In this document: positions 45,811 through 55,199 of the stretch, one piece after another
How positions within the stretch are numbered: the first letter of the stretch is position 1
How the letters are laid out: every line of letters starts with the position of its first letter
Source of the DNA: QZLE01 sp033852075
Lineage (GTDB): Bacteria > Pseudomonadota > Gammaproteobacteria > QZLD01
DNA length: 64,000 nt
Assembly (NCBI GenBank): GCA_033852075.1
Contig: JAWSVC010000005.1
Coordinates: forward strand, 1 to 64,000
Direction: 5' to 3'
The notes under the pieces: model-generated
Databases searched by the model: none
Seen by the model: only the letters and a program-made list of their open reading frames with translations
Told to the model about the DNA's origin: nothing
Position numbers and translations under genes: made by a program

Positions 45811-46379
45811 ATTATCGTCCTAGTATTGTTATTGGATAATTGTTTTTGTTGGAAACAAACGGTTAATACTGAAAATTTCCAAATGCAATATCCGATTTGT
45901 AAAGTGGAACATTTATTATTGGGGTAAACTAATTGGCTTGATACTCCTTCTGCCTAATTTAGTATCTTCCATGAAATCAATAAGTTTCAAATTATTACAC
46001 AAAAAACCTACTGATAAAATATGAAAGACGCAAAAATCATATGCCTTTTATATGGAAATATGACTAATAAACCAAATAATTAAAAACTAATGTTTGGTTT
46101 TGAAGATCATAAATCAATTATTTTAACTTTCAAAGTATATATACCTTAATAATACGGACAAAATGTTAAAAAAAAGAACTGTGCGATGTTTCCATTATGA
46201 AATAAAACACATTTTTGAAAAAATAATCGGCAAGATAAGAAAATAATGTGTGTGTATGTATTGTAAACCAGCATAAATCGCAACCAATAAGTTTGTTATG
46301 TAATTTACATACCTATATGTATGTAAAAGCAATAACGATTATGTAGTTCGATAATCATTACATATGAAAACTATGCTTT
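45811..46379. other. AT-rich non-coding gap upstream of the secreted-protein gene
   Basis: A 569-bp region with no supported gene. A 9-bp inverted repeat TTTACATAC (46304-46312) / GTATGTAAA (46319-46327) with a 6-nt spacer is the only strong signal and could be an operator or a hairpin. Base composition is more AT-rich than flanking operons. Confidence 0.5.
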
Positions 46380-46700
46380 TTATTTGTCTATTTCGCCTGT
46401 TTTTTTGTTCAAATCCAGCAAATTATGCCCATAAACAGATTTTGATTTTAGGTCATTTACAATAACCATACCAACTCCTTGAATGGTTGAGTTGATAATA
46501 ACATGCTCGTATTTGCCGCCTTGCATTTGGTAGACGTGATTTACATTGCCCTCGGTACAATCGAATTCTTCAAAATCTTCTGCTGGTATTTTTTCTACAT
46601 AGTCCCAAAAATCAAATAGAGGTTCTGCACCTTCTTCAGCCTTGGTTGGTTTGTTGATGGTCGCTTGAAATTCTTTTTCGGTTAATTTTCTTGTATTCAT
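46380..46700 (-). CDS. Hypothetical protein of unknown function
   Basis: A 106-aa soluble, acidic protein with no signal peptide or membrane segment. It begins MNTRKLTEKEFQATINKPTK and contains FWDYVEKIPAEDF and a beta-type stretch HVIINSTIQGVGMVIVNDL. I do not recognise the family. It follows ntrX by 34 nt on the same strand and may be cotranscribed. Confidence 0.65.
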   Translation of the reverse strand: MNTRKLTEKEFQATINKPTKAEEGAEPLFDFWDYVEKIPAEDFEEFDCTEGNVNHVYQMQGGKYEHVIINSTIQGVGMVIVNDLKSKSVYGHNLLDLNKKTGEIDK

Positions 46701-46734
46701 AGTTCTCTGAATTAATTAAGTTTTTAGTTATAAA

Positions 46735-48102
46735 TTATTTATCCTTGGGGTCAATACCATAACCTTTAAGTTTACGATAAAGGTTGGTACGTTCTACACC
46801 GATTCTTTTTGCTAATTGGCTGACTCCGCCTGGGTAATTTTCTAACTGATATAAAAGATATTCCTTTTCAAAGTTATCACGAGCTTCTTTTAGGGGAAGT
46901 TCAAATAGTGCAGATGATATATTGCCTTGGATTTCTGGTTGGACAGGGTCATCGCCAAGAATCTTTTCGATCTCTTCCAAAGAGATCTCTTCATCGCTGC
47001 CAAGAATGAGAAGACGTTGTACCATATTCTTTAGTTCGCGGATATTTCCTGGCCATAAATAATTTCTAAGCTTATTTTGTGCAGCAAAGCTAGCCTTACG
47101 ATATTTGAGACTATCTTTCCTTACAAATAGATCTATATAGTATTCAAGCAATTCTAGTACGTCATCCTGATGTTCACGTAAAGGGGGGATGTGAATCGGC
47201 ACCACATTCAGTTGATAATAAAGGTCATCGCGGAAACGTCCACTTTTTACCTCTTCAGCAATATCTAACCGAGTTGCGGCTACAACACGTACATCAATTT
47301 CGGTTGGCTCACTAGCGCCAATCCTAATAATTTTGCCGCTTTGCAGTGCACTTAATAAGCGAATCTGGGTTTGCATGTCCAGATCAGTAACTTCATTAAT
47401 AAAAAGGGTGCCGGTATTTGCTTGCTCTAATAGCCCATAGATAACTTTTCCATCTTCATCTTTACCGAATAATTCAGTATTGGAATTTTCCTTGGTTAGT
47501 GTACCTGCCGCTACTTCAATGAATGGAGCATCTTTACGTAGGCTCAGGTTATGTAGATAGCGAGCGAAACTTGCTTTTCCTGTTCCAGCCTCTCCGGATA
47601 TCAAAACCCAGGTGTCATGGTGCGCAATTTTTTTAATCTGTTTGCGTAATTCTTGCATCACTTCACTACGACCAATTGGTTCATCAAGTGGTATCAAAAG
47701 CTGTTTTAGATCGGTATTTTCTCGTTGCAGCTTGGCATTTTCCAATGCTCTTTCTACGGTTAGTAAAAGTTTTGCAATTGAAAGTGGTTTTTCGATGAAG
47801 TCGTAGGCGCCAAGTCTGGTTGCCTCAAGAGCATGCTCAATCCTACCATGCCCAGACATCATAATAACTGGACAGGGTAGACCGCCGTTTTCGGACCATT
47901 CCTTTAATAGGGAGATGCCATCTAGGTCAGGCATCCAAATATCTAAAAGAATTAGATCGGGCTTATGATTACGCAGTTTCTGTTGTGCTTCTGCTGCATT
48001 TGCAGCCGAACCTACGGTAAATCCTTCGTCATCCAGTATTTCACAAAGTAAAGTTCTGATATCTGGTTCATCGTCGACTATCAGAACGTAAGGTGTGCTC
48101 AT
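46735..48102 (-). CDS. ntrX: Response regulator NtrX-like, with a degenerate sigma-54 AAA+ domain
   Basis: A 455-aa protein of the NtrX group. Receiver Asp54 is in DLILLDIWMPD, Walker A GEAGTGK is at residues 170-176 and a Fis-type HTH is at the end (SQLAKRIGVERTNLYRKLKG). The AAA+ domain lacks the GAFTGA loop: ELFGKDEDGKVIYGLLEQA occupies the place where it should be. Walker B reads LFINEV with Asn for Asp. It probably does not activate sigma-54 conventionally. It overlaps ntrY by 4 nt. Confidence 0.9.
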   Translation of the reverse strand: MSTPYVLIVDDEPDIRTLLCEILDDEGFTVGSAANAAEAQQKLRNHKPDLILLDIWMPDLDGISLLKEWSENGGLPCPVIMMSGHGRIEHALEATRLGAYDFIEKPLSIAKLLLTVERALENAKLQRENTDLKQLLIPLDEPIGRSEVMQELRKQIKKIAHHDTWVLISGEAGTGKASFARYLHNLSLRKDAPFIEVAAGTLTKENSNTELFGKDEDGKVIYGLLEQANTGTLFINEVTDLDMQTQIRLLSALQSGKIIRIGASEPTEIDVRVVAATRLDIAEEVKSGRFRDDLYYQLNVVPIHIPPLREHQDDVLELLEYYIDLFVRKDSLKYRKASFAAQNKLRNYLWPGNIRELKNMVQRLLILGSDEEISLEEIEKILGDDPVQPEIQGNISSALFELPLKEARDNFEKEYLLYQLENYPGGVSQLAKRIGVERTNLYRKLKGYGIDPKDK

Positions 48103-50330
48103 GATTGTGCTCCTGAATCATTAATTTCTGGTGCTGGTAGATTTATTGAGATTTCTGCTCCACCACCTGTGCAATTTTTAGCATATATCTTACCACCATG
48201 TTCTTCGATAATCTTTTTCACAATAGGCATTCCAAGGCCGGTTCCCTTTTCTTTGGTGGTGACGTATGGTTCAAAGATATGCTCCAAAACACCTTCAGCA
48301 AATCCAGGGCCATTATCAAGAATAGTAAAGTTGATATAAGTATACCCCTGCTTTTCATAGGTGCTTGCATTGATAGTTAATTTGAGGTGTTCATCGGTTT
48401 TGGGCGCAGATAGTAGTGATTCAACCCCGTTGCGGATGAGGTTATTAAATACTTGGCGCATTCTGCTGGCATCTGCTCTAATTATTGGAAGATTATCATT
48501 ATTATTAAAGGTAAATTCGATCTCGTTATTGGCACTGGTAAATAGGTCTAGTACCTCACTTACTATAGTATCGATATGTATATTGGAAGGTTTACTAGCT
48601 GGTGAACGGGCATAATCTGCAAATTCATTCACCATCTCTTTCATGGTATCAACTTGTGAAATGATGGTATTGGTGGCACGATCAAATAGTTCGGCATCTT
48701 CGGGAGACAGCTTCTTCAGATACTTAAGGCGCAATCTTTCGGTTGCAAGCTGTATAGGGGTAAGGGGATTTTTGATTTCATGGGCAAGACGGCGAGCCAC
48801 TTCACTCCAGGCTGAATCGCGCTGAGCCTGTACGATACCGGTGATATCATCAAACACGATAACATAGCCATTACGCCCACTTAGTCCACCAGGTATCGAA
48901 ACTCCATGACACATAATAATTTGTTTTCCTTGTGGACCAAGGTATGTTACCTGTTCGGACCAATCTTCTTGTACTCCGGTAATATTGCGTACCAACATTT
49001 CAACGAAGGAATCAAGGAAGGGGTAGTGGTCAGAGATCATGTCTATACGCTCTTCAAGAATCTTATTGATCTCTATCTTAAGGATTTCTTCTGCAGATGA
49101 ATTAGCGGTACGCACTAAATAGTCCGCGTTTATGGTTAATACTCCCGATCTAAGGTGGCCAAGAACCGTTTCCAGATAAGTTTTTTGGCGTTCAACCTGC
49201 TGTCGGCTGTAATTAGCATCATCACGTACCTGGGCAATCTTGCGAGTCATGTCGTTAAAAGATTTTACAAGATAACCAAGTTCACCTTCACCAACAGAAG
49301 GCAGCTGACGACTATAGTCACCAGTGGAGATGGCTTGGGTTCCGTCAATTAGAACGCTAACCGGTGCGATGAATCTGCGGGCTGCATAAAAGGCCGCCCA
49401 AATAGATGCCAAAATACTTAGACCAAGAACAAGTGAAAGAGTAAGCATGAAGCTGGTTTTAAGAGGGCCGCGCATATAGGTGAGCTGGTTATAGGTATCA
49501 AAGGCGTTGGTAATGTCATCGGCTAGGGCATTTATATGTTCAGGGATTGGAAACAGTGCATATAACGCCCACTGTTCAGCTTCAGCGTCTTGTTTGGAAA
49601 TTGGCACCATAATGCGGATATGAAGCCCTTTTTCTTCAACAGGATCAATACCAATAAAGGGCTTCCCGCTTCTTACTTGAGATAATACCGACTGAGAAGG
49701 GGTGTGCGGAATAAAATCAGTAGGGTCTTCTGAGCTGGATGCAACGATACGGGCATTTTTGCCGTAGATAGATAATTCAGAAGATTTTATATCATGACGG
49801 ATATCGTTAAGGGTAAGTGCCGCAAGCTCTTCTGGAATTGATTCCATAATCTTAGCGCTTGCTTCGACTCGGTGGAGCAGATCTCTGGTACGCAAGTTAA
49901 TAGATGATCTGGAAAGTTCTATTGAATTTTTAAGAGCTCCCTCAACTTCAACATCAAACCAACTATCGATGCTTTGAGTAAGAAATTTACTTGAAAAATA
50001 GAAAACCATAGAGACTGGTACAATAGATAACACAACACATATGACAACCAAACGGATAGTTAATTTTGTACCGATTATTTTTTTACGATATTGGTTTGCG
50101 AGTTGATAAAAGTTATAGATAACCAAGAAGGTAAGTAAAAGTCCGAGTCCAACGTTGATGATGATCAGCCATAGATACATATTGCTAAAGCGATCGGAAT
50201 TTTGGGTTGCGCTACTCATTAGATATAGGGAAAAAAGTAGCATTAAAAAGATAATGATGCGTGGATAAAGCCCACTGCGTTTAGTAGTAAAGGTTGGTTT
50301 TCTTACTCTTTTAGTATCCATGTTGCCCAA
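48099..50330 (-). CDS. ntrY: Sensor histidine kinase NtrY
   Basis: A 743-aa membrane kinase. There are three N-terminal membrane helices, a periplasmic sensing region (about 130-290), a fourth helix, HAMP (FIAPVSVLIDGTQAIS), PAS (about 385-490), the phosphoacceptor region ARRLAHEIKNPLTPIQLATE and an ATPase domain with LDNGPGFAEGV and GTGLGMPIVKKIIEEHGG. NtrYX are linked to nitrogen or redox signalling and cell envelope genes in various proteobacteria. Partner of NtrX by overlap. Confidence 0.93.
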   Translation of the reverse strand: MGNMDTKRVRKPTFTTKRSGLYPRIIIFLMLLFSLYLMSSATQNSDRFSNMYLWLIIINVGLGLLLTFLVIYNFYQLANQYRKKIIGTKLTIRLVVICVVLSIVPVSMVFYFSSKFLTQSIDSWFDVEVEGALKNSIELSRSSINLRTRDLLHRVEASAKIMESIPEELAALTLNDIRHDIKSSELSIYGKNARIVASSSEDPTDFIPHTPSQSVLSQVRSGKPFIGIDPVEEKGLHIRIMVPISKQDAEAEQWALYALFPIPEHINALADDITNAFDTYNQLTYMRGPLKTSFMLTLSLVLGLSILASIWAAFYAARRFIAPVSVLIDGTQAISTGDYSRQLPSVGEGELGYLVKSFNDMTRKIAQVRDDANYSRQQVERQKTYLETVLGHLRSGVLTINADYLVRTANSSAEEILKIEINKILEERIDMISDHYPFLDSFVEMLVRNITGVQEDWSEQVTYLGPQGKQIIMCHGVSIPGGLSGRNGYVIVFDDITGIVQAQRDSAWSEVARRLAHEIKNPLTPIQLATERLRLKYLKKLSPEDAELFDRATNTIISQVDTMKEMVNEFADYARSPASKPSNIHIDTIVSEVLDLFTSANNEIEFTFNNNDNLPIIRADASRMRQVFNNLIRNGVESLLSAPKTDEHLKLTINASTYEKQGYTYINFTILDNGPGFAEGVLEHIFEPYVTTKEKGTGLGMPIVKKIIEEHGGKIYAKNCTGGGAEISINLPAPEINDSGAQS

Positions 50331-50926
50331 TCACTTTTTAAACGCCAGTTTGATGAGAAATAGGCCGTTGCGCGTAATGGTAGCGGCAAGGCTGAAATAT
50401 CAAGCCTATTACGAACTCTTATATATAGCTCCTCGTTTTTTGGTAATAGATTTTTATCAACCAAAGGAAGGTCTTTAATTTTTTGAAGAGCTATTAGAAT
50501 CGTATATAGGCTTGAATAGGATGACTGTTTTCCTGTGTTAAGATTGGTAAGGATATATTGCTGACTTAGTGCGTGATAATTAATTTTAAATCTTTGGTTT
50601 AAATCCAGGATAGTAGTGTTCATATACCATGATTCGGTATATACCGAGAATTGAGTTTCCAGAACTATGGCAACGCCGTTGTTTAAGGCTTCTGTGATTG
50701 TGTTATTAAGGTTAAATTCCTGTTCGACATCAACCAAAAAGACATTATCAACAAGATGGGTAGCCAGGTTGTTGATAATAAGTTCGCTTTGGCTTTCTTT
50801 TGATTTTTCATTGGCAAATAAGAATGTTGCTACTGTGAGCAAAACAAACAATAAAGCCACCTTTAACACTAAAGAGAGCTTATGGTTTCGAAAAGTATTG
50901 GTGTATATTACTGTTCCCGTTTGCAT
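50303..50926 (-). CDS. DUF4390 domain protein
   Basis: A 207-aa protein with one N-terminal hydrophobic segment (KLSLVLKVALLFVLLTVATFLFA), likely a signal anchor or secretion signal. The remainder is beta-rich with NNGVAIVLETQFSVYTESWYM. DUF4390 is conserved between rsmB and ntrY in gamma- and betaproteobacteria; its function is unknown. It overlaps rsmB by 19 nt and ntrY by 28 nt, pointing to one transcript. Confidence 0.85.
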   Translation of the reverse strand: MQTGTVIYTNTFRNHKLSLVLKVALLFVLLTVATFLFANEKSKESQSELIINNLATHLVDNVFLVDVEQEFNLNNTITEALNNGVAIVLETQFSVYTESWYMNTTILDLNQRFKINYHALSQQYILTNLNTGKQSSYSSLYTILIALQKIKDLPLVDKNLLPKNEELYIRVRNRLDISALPLPLRATAYFSSNWRLKSDWATWILKE

Positions 50927-52233
50927 ATTTTTGCGTAGAAAAATCCATCCATTCCATTGTCATTAGGCAGGATCTGCCTACCGTATTCTTGTGGTTTACC
51001 CCAGGTTACATCAATTGGGATATGTTGAGCGCCATGTTTAGTTTTTAGCCACTGTTTTATAAGCATACTATTTTCTTGCTTTAAAACCGAGCAGGTTGCA
51101 TAAATTAATATTCCGTTGTTGGCAAGAAGCTCCCACATAGAGTCTAGCAGTTTAAGTTGCTGTTGATGTAACTGTTCGATTTCTTTGGAGGTTCGCAGTA
51201 CTTTTATATCCGGATGTCTTCTGATAACTCCGGTGCCAGAGCATGGAGAATCTAGTAAAATTCGATCAAATTTCCTGCCGTCCCACCACTCTTTGGTTGC
51301 TGTAGCATCTGCGGTTATCACTTGCGCTGCAAGACCAAGTCGTTCCATATTATCTTCGATCATATCGGCACGATTTGGTTCCAGTTCAATTGCTACCAGA
51401 TCAACATCATAATGTTCGAGGATATGACATGTTTTTCCACCAGGGGCGGCACAACAATCTAAGATATGCATATTGGGTTTGATATCCAGAAGATCCATAG
51501 CTAGTTGCGCTGCACCATCCTGAACTGATACCAGCCCATCTTCAAAACCAGGAAGGGAAGATACGACCACAGCTTTTTTTAGTACCAGGGCATCTGAAGA
51601 AACTGGGTGGATATCAAATTCAATTTGAGCTTCTTTAAGTAGTAGTTTGTATTCTTCGAGATTGGTTTGGCGCTGATTTATTCGAATTACCATAGGAGCG
51701 CGTTGGTTGGAAGCATCAATAATATCCTTCCATTCTTGCGGCCAGTCTTTTTGGCAGGTTTCAATCAGCCATTGTGGAAAGTTATACCTTGATTCAGGCG
51801 AGTTATTCGCCTTGGATACCATTTTTGATGTATTACGTAATAAGTTACGTAGTGATGCGTTAATAAGTCCAGTGGCCCAATTTTTTTTGAGAATCTTGGT
51901 TGCCTGTACCGTTTCCGATACCGCAGCATGATCTGCTGTGCGCATCTGTAGAATCTGATAGCAGCCGATCAGAAGCAGGGCGTGAATATCGTAGTCTTTA
52001 TTGCGTAACGGTTTTTTTAGAAGCTGTGTCGCAACGTTTTCCAGTTGGTAATAATGGCGCATAACCCCGAAGCAAAGCTCTTTGGTAAAGGCTTTATCTG
52101 CTGGAGAAAGTGTCTGCATATCATCGCTGTTAAACAATGTGGATAGTGATCCATGATTGTTAAGGAGTTGCGCAATGATCTTAGCAGCAACCACTCTGGA
52201 GTTTGCTGTATTTTTAGGGGTTGTAGCATTCAT
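50908..52233 (-). CDS. rsmB: 16S rRNA (cytosine-967-C5)-methyltransferase
   Basis: RsmB methylates C967 of 16S rRNA. The 441-aa protein has an N-terminal NusB-like domain (about 1-140) and a C-terminal SAM domain with LDCCAAPGGKTCHIL, DSPCSGTGVIRRHPDI and YATCSVLKQEN, which hold the two catalytic cysteines. It overlaps fmt by 4 nt. Confidence 0.96.
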   Translation of the reverse strand: MNATTPKNTANSRVVAAKIIAQLLNNHGSLSTLFNSDDMQTLSPADKAFTKELCFGVMRHYYQLENVATQLLKKPLRNKDYDIHALLLIGCYQILQMRTADHAAVSETVQATKILKKNWATGLINASLRNLLRNTSKMVSKANNSPESRYNFPQWLIETCQKDWPQEWKDIIDASNQRAPMVIRINQRQTNLEEYKLLLKEAQIEFDIHPVSSDALVLKKAVVVSSLPGFEDGLVSVQDGAAQLAMDLLDIKPNMHILDCCAAPGGKTCHILEHYDVDLVAIELEPNRADMIEDNMERLGLAAQVITADATATKEWWDGRKFDRILLDSPCSGTGVIRRHPDIKVLRTSKEIEQLHQQQLKLLDSMWELLANNGILIYATCSVLKQENSMLIKQWLKTKHGAQHIPIDVTWGKPQEYGRQILPNDNGMDGFFYAKICKREQ

Positions 52234-53159
52234 CCGAGAATGGTTCCGGGATCAATGCTATGGGCATTAACAAATGCAGAAATATCAGTTTGTTTACCGC
52301 CAGGTAGTTGGATTCGAGTAACACATACACTACTTGAAGAGCTTCCAACCACTAGTCCGTTCTTGTTACAGCTGATCACTTCACCAGGTTTTGCGTTGGA
52401 TGTTGTTTCTGATGTTGATGCATTCCATATGCGCATGGTATCACCGTTGAGAGAGGTATGTGCGACAGGCCACGGATTAAAGGCACGAATGGTATCGACA
52501 ATTTTTTGTGCATCCTGAGACCAGTTAATTTGCGCATCTTTTTTATTCAGCTTGCTGGCATAGGTCGCTAAAGAGCTATTTTGAGGTTTTGGGACAAATC
52601 CTGGTTCGATGATTTGATCCAGAGCTTTGATAATAGATTCGCCACCGATTTCTGCCAGTTTATCGTGTAGTGAACCGCCGGTGTCATCTGCGTTAATATC
52701 ACATTCATCTATGCGGATCATAGCCCCGGTATCTAAACCAGCATCCATTTGCATAATAGTGACCCCGGATTTTTTATCTCCAGCTTCTATTGCGCGTTGG
52801 ATTGGTGCAGCGCCACGCCAGCGAGGAAGAATAGAGGCGTGGATATTCAGACATCCAAGCCTAGGGATATCTAATACCGCTTGAGGTAGGATCAACCCAT
52901 AGGCGACAACTACCATTATATCTGCCTCAAAGCTGCGTAATTTATCTTGAACTTCCTGATCTTTAAGTGATTCTGGCTGTAGAACCTCAATGTTATGCTC
53001 TAAAGCGTATTTTTTTACCGGGCTTGGAGTTAGTTTTCTTCCTCTTCCGGCAGGACGATCTGGTTGAGTGTAAACAGCACAAATTTCGTGCTTTGAATTT
53101 ATGAGCGTTTTGAGAGCAGCAACTGAAAAATCAGGCGTGCCAGCAAAAATTATTTTCAT
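52230..53159 (-). CDS. fmt: Methionyl-tRNA formyltransferase
   Basis: A 309-aa enzyme that formylates initiator Met-tRNA using 10-formyl-THF. Motifs are FAGTPDFSVAALKTL at the start, the formyl-THF motif HASILPRWRGAAPIQRAI and the C-terminal OB-like domain. It overlaps def by 4 nt. Confidence 0.97.
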   Translation of the reverse strand: MKIIFAGTPDFSVAALKTLINSKHEICAVYTQPDRPAGRGRKLTPSPVKKYALEHNIEVLQPESLKDQEVQDKLRSFEADIMVVVAYGLILPQAVLDIPRLGCLNIHASILPRWRGAAPIQRAIEAGDKKSGVTIMQMDAGLDTGAMIRIDECDINADDTGGSLHDKLAEIGGESIIKALDQIIEPGFVPKPQNSSLATYASKLNKKDAQINWSQDAQKIVDTIRAFNPWPVAHTSLNGDTMRIWNASTSETTSNAKPGEVISCNKNGLVVGSSSSSVCVTRIQLPGGKQTDISAFVNAHSIDPGTILG

Positions 53160-53653
53160 CTTTTTGCCTTTTTTAATTTTTCCAGCTTTTTTCTTACCAT
53201 TTGTCTTTTTAGTGGTGACAAGTAATCAATAAATAATTTTCCATTTAAGTGATCTATTTCATGCTGAATACAGACGGCTAATAGATCTTCGCAATCCATT
53301 TGGAACTCTTTGCCGTCACGATCTAATGCCTTTACCGTAACATTTGCTGGGCGATGAATTACAGCAGAGTATTCTGGAACAGATAAACACCCTTCTTCCA
53401 TCTCTTCTTCACCACTGGAAGCGATAATTTCCGGATTTATAAAAAACATAGGGGAATTTTTTTCATCAGAAATATCAATTACCACAACTCGCTTATGTAC
53501 ATTAACCTGTGGCGCGGCCAGACCAATACCTGGAGCCTCATACATAATTTCCAGCATTTCATCCATTAAATTACGGATGCTGTCATTTACCTCAGTTACA
53601 GTTTTTGATTTCTCTTTTAAACGAGGGTCTGGGTAAGTTAATATATCAAGCAT
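53156..53653 (-). CDS. def: Peptide deformylase
   Basis: Removes the formyl group from nascent proteins. The 165-aa metalloenzyme has the three family motifs: GIGLAAPQV (I), EGCLSVPEY (II, with the metal-binding Cys) and QHEIDHLNG (III, with two metal-binding His). It heads the def-fmt-rsmB-DUF4390-ntrYX operon. Confidence 0.97.
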   Translation of the reverse strand: MLDILTYPDPRLKEKSKTVTEVNDSIRNLMDEMLEIMYEAPGIGLAAPQVNVHKRVVVIDISDEKNSPMFFINPEIIASSGEEEMEEGCLSVPEYSAVIHRPANVTVKALDRDGKEFQMDCEDLLAVCIQHEIDHLNGKLFIDYLSPLKRQMVRKKLEKLKKAKR

Positions 53654-54081
53654 TAGAGTCTCTTTTTATGTTTTTCATAAATATAAAATATGATTATATG
53701 TACGTAAAATTCCATCACAATTATATATGACAATAATTATGCGGGAAATTTAATAAAAACCGTATCGGTCTGTAATGAAGCCATATATTATTATATAGGA
53801 TCGGTTGTTGATAGCTAAATTTCTTGATTTTTTGCCAATAATTGAAGAAAAATCAAGAAAATTTCTAAGAAAAGGCTGACACATGGATATTTATTGATAA
53901 ACTATTTAATAGTACTCCCCAAAAAGGATTGCGATAAGGAACTGTAAATATTATCCATCATCGTTGTGGAATTAAGGTTCTGCTTATCATTTATGGTCTT
54001 ATTTTACTTATAGGCCTATAATCCTTTTGGTTGATCCCGTTGGATAAGTGATAGCGACACAAAAATAACTAAGGAAGGCAT
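53654..54081. promoter_or_regulatory. Divergent promoter region of def and LysM gene
   Basis: A 428-bp gap between divergent units. A TATAAT hexamer lies at 54017-54022, 60 nt upstream of the LysM ATG, with no good -35 match. AT-rich DNA fills 53680-53930. No gene, repeat or tRNA was seen. Confidence 0.4.
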
Positions 54082-55110
54082 ATGATTAAAAAGACTATAG
54101 CCGCTGCATTAATAACATTACTGGTTAGCTTTCCCGTATGGGCGCAAGACGTTGAGCTTAAACCAGACCATCCAAAAACTTATGTTGTAGTGAAGGGAGA
54201 TACCCTTTGGGATATCTCAAGCACCTTTCTACGTGATCCGTGGTTGTGGCCAGAAATTTGGCACGTAAATACTCAGATCGAAAATCCGCATTTAATTTTT
54301 CCTGGCGACCTTCTGACTTTGGTTTACATAGATGGTAAGCCAAGATTGCAATTAACCAGAGGTGGCGATGGTAAGCTTTCTCCGCGTATCAGAGAAGTTC
54401 CTTTGGATCAGGCAATTCCTGCTATTCCGCTAGATGCAATTCAACAATTCTTATCGCGTCCACGAGCTGTTGATAAAGGGGTTTTAGAGACCGCACCTTA
54501 TGTCGTAGCTATTGAAGAAAAGAAAGTAATGGCTGGTTCTGGAGATAAGGTTTACGTGCGTAAACTGCCGGACTCAAGTCTTAAAGGGCAGGTGGTTTTC
54601 AGAAAAGGTGATCCATATATTGATCCGGATACCAAAGAAGTTCTTGGTTATGAAGCTATATATGTTGGTGATTCAACAGTTGTAGCTCATGCCGATCCAG
54701 CAACCGTTTTGATTAATTCTACAGAGATTGAATGCCTTGCCGGTGACAGATTGCTTCCTTCTGAAGAGCGTGTATTGGCCACCAATTATGTGCCTCGTGC
54801 TCCAGATAGACAAGTTGAAGGCAGGATTATCTCTGTTTACAAAGGTGTGCGCGTCATTGGCCAATTTAATATCGTTGCTATAAACCTTGGTGAAGATGAT
54901 GGAATGAAAGAAGGCACTGTACTTGCTGTTTACCGTAAAGGCGAAACTGTTAAAGATAAGTTCAGTGGTGAATGGAATGAAAAGGTTCAATTACCAGATG
55001 TTAGAGCTGGTGAGTTGATGGTGTTCAGAACATTTAAAGAGATGAGTTTTGGCCTTATTATGAGAGCAGAAAGGGATATGGCAGTATTGGATATAGTTAA
55101 GAACCCATAG
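54082..55110 (+). CDS. LysM domain periplasmic protein
   Basis: A 342-aa protein with a signal peptide (MIKKTIAAALITLLVSFPVWA). A LysM domain (about 32-80; YVVVKGDTLWDISSTFLRDP) binds peptidoglycan. The remaining 250 residues belong to a conserved region of these proteins with QFLSRPRAVDKGVLETAPYV. Location upstream of dprA is a recurring gammaproteobacterial arrangement. Exact function unknown. Confidence 0.88.
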   Translation: MIKKTIAAALITLLVSFPVWAQDVELKPDHPKTYVVVKGDTLWDISSTFLRDPWLWPEIWHVNTQIENPHLIFPGDLLTLVYIDGKPRLQLTRGGDGKLSPRIREVPLDQAIPAIPLDAIQQFLSRPRAVDKGVLETAPYVVAIEEKKVMAGSGDKVYVRKLPDSSLKGQVVFRKGDPYIDPDTKEVLGYEAIYVGDSTVVAHADPATVLINSTEIECLAGDRLLPSEERVLATNYVPRAPDRQVEGRIISVYKGVRVIGQFNIVAINLGEDDGMKEGTVLAVYRKGETVKDKFSGEWNEKVQLPDVRAGELMVFRTFKEMSFGLIMRAERDMAVLDIVKNP

Positions 55111-55135
55111 CCATCAATCTTAAAATAGTTATACT

Positions 55136-55167
55136 AAAGCCGGCAACATTGTTGCCGGCTTTTTTTA
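55136..55167 (+). terminator. Rho-independent terminator after the LysM gene
   Basis: AAAGCCGGCAAC (55136-55147) pairs with GTTGCCGGCTTT (55151-55162) over an ATT loop, followed by T residues. It is 25 nt past the stop. Confidence 0.9.
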
Positions 55168-55199
55168 AGCTACTTAGCTTGCTTATTCTGTGTTAAAAA

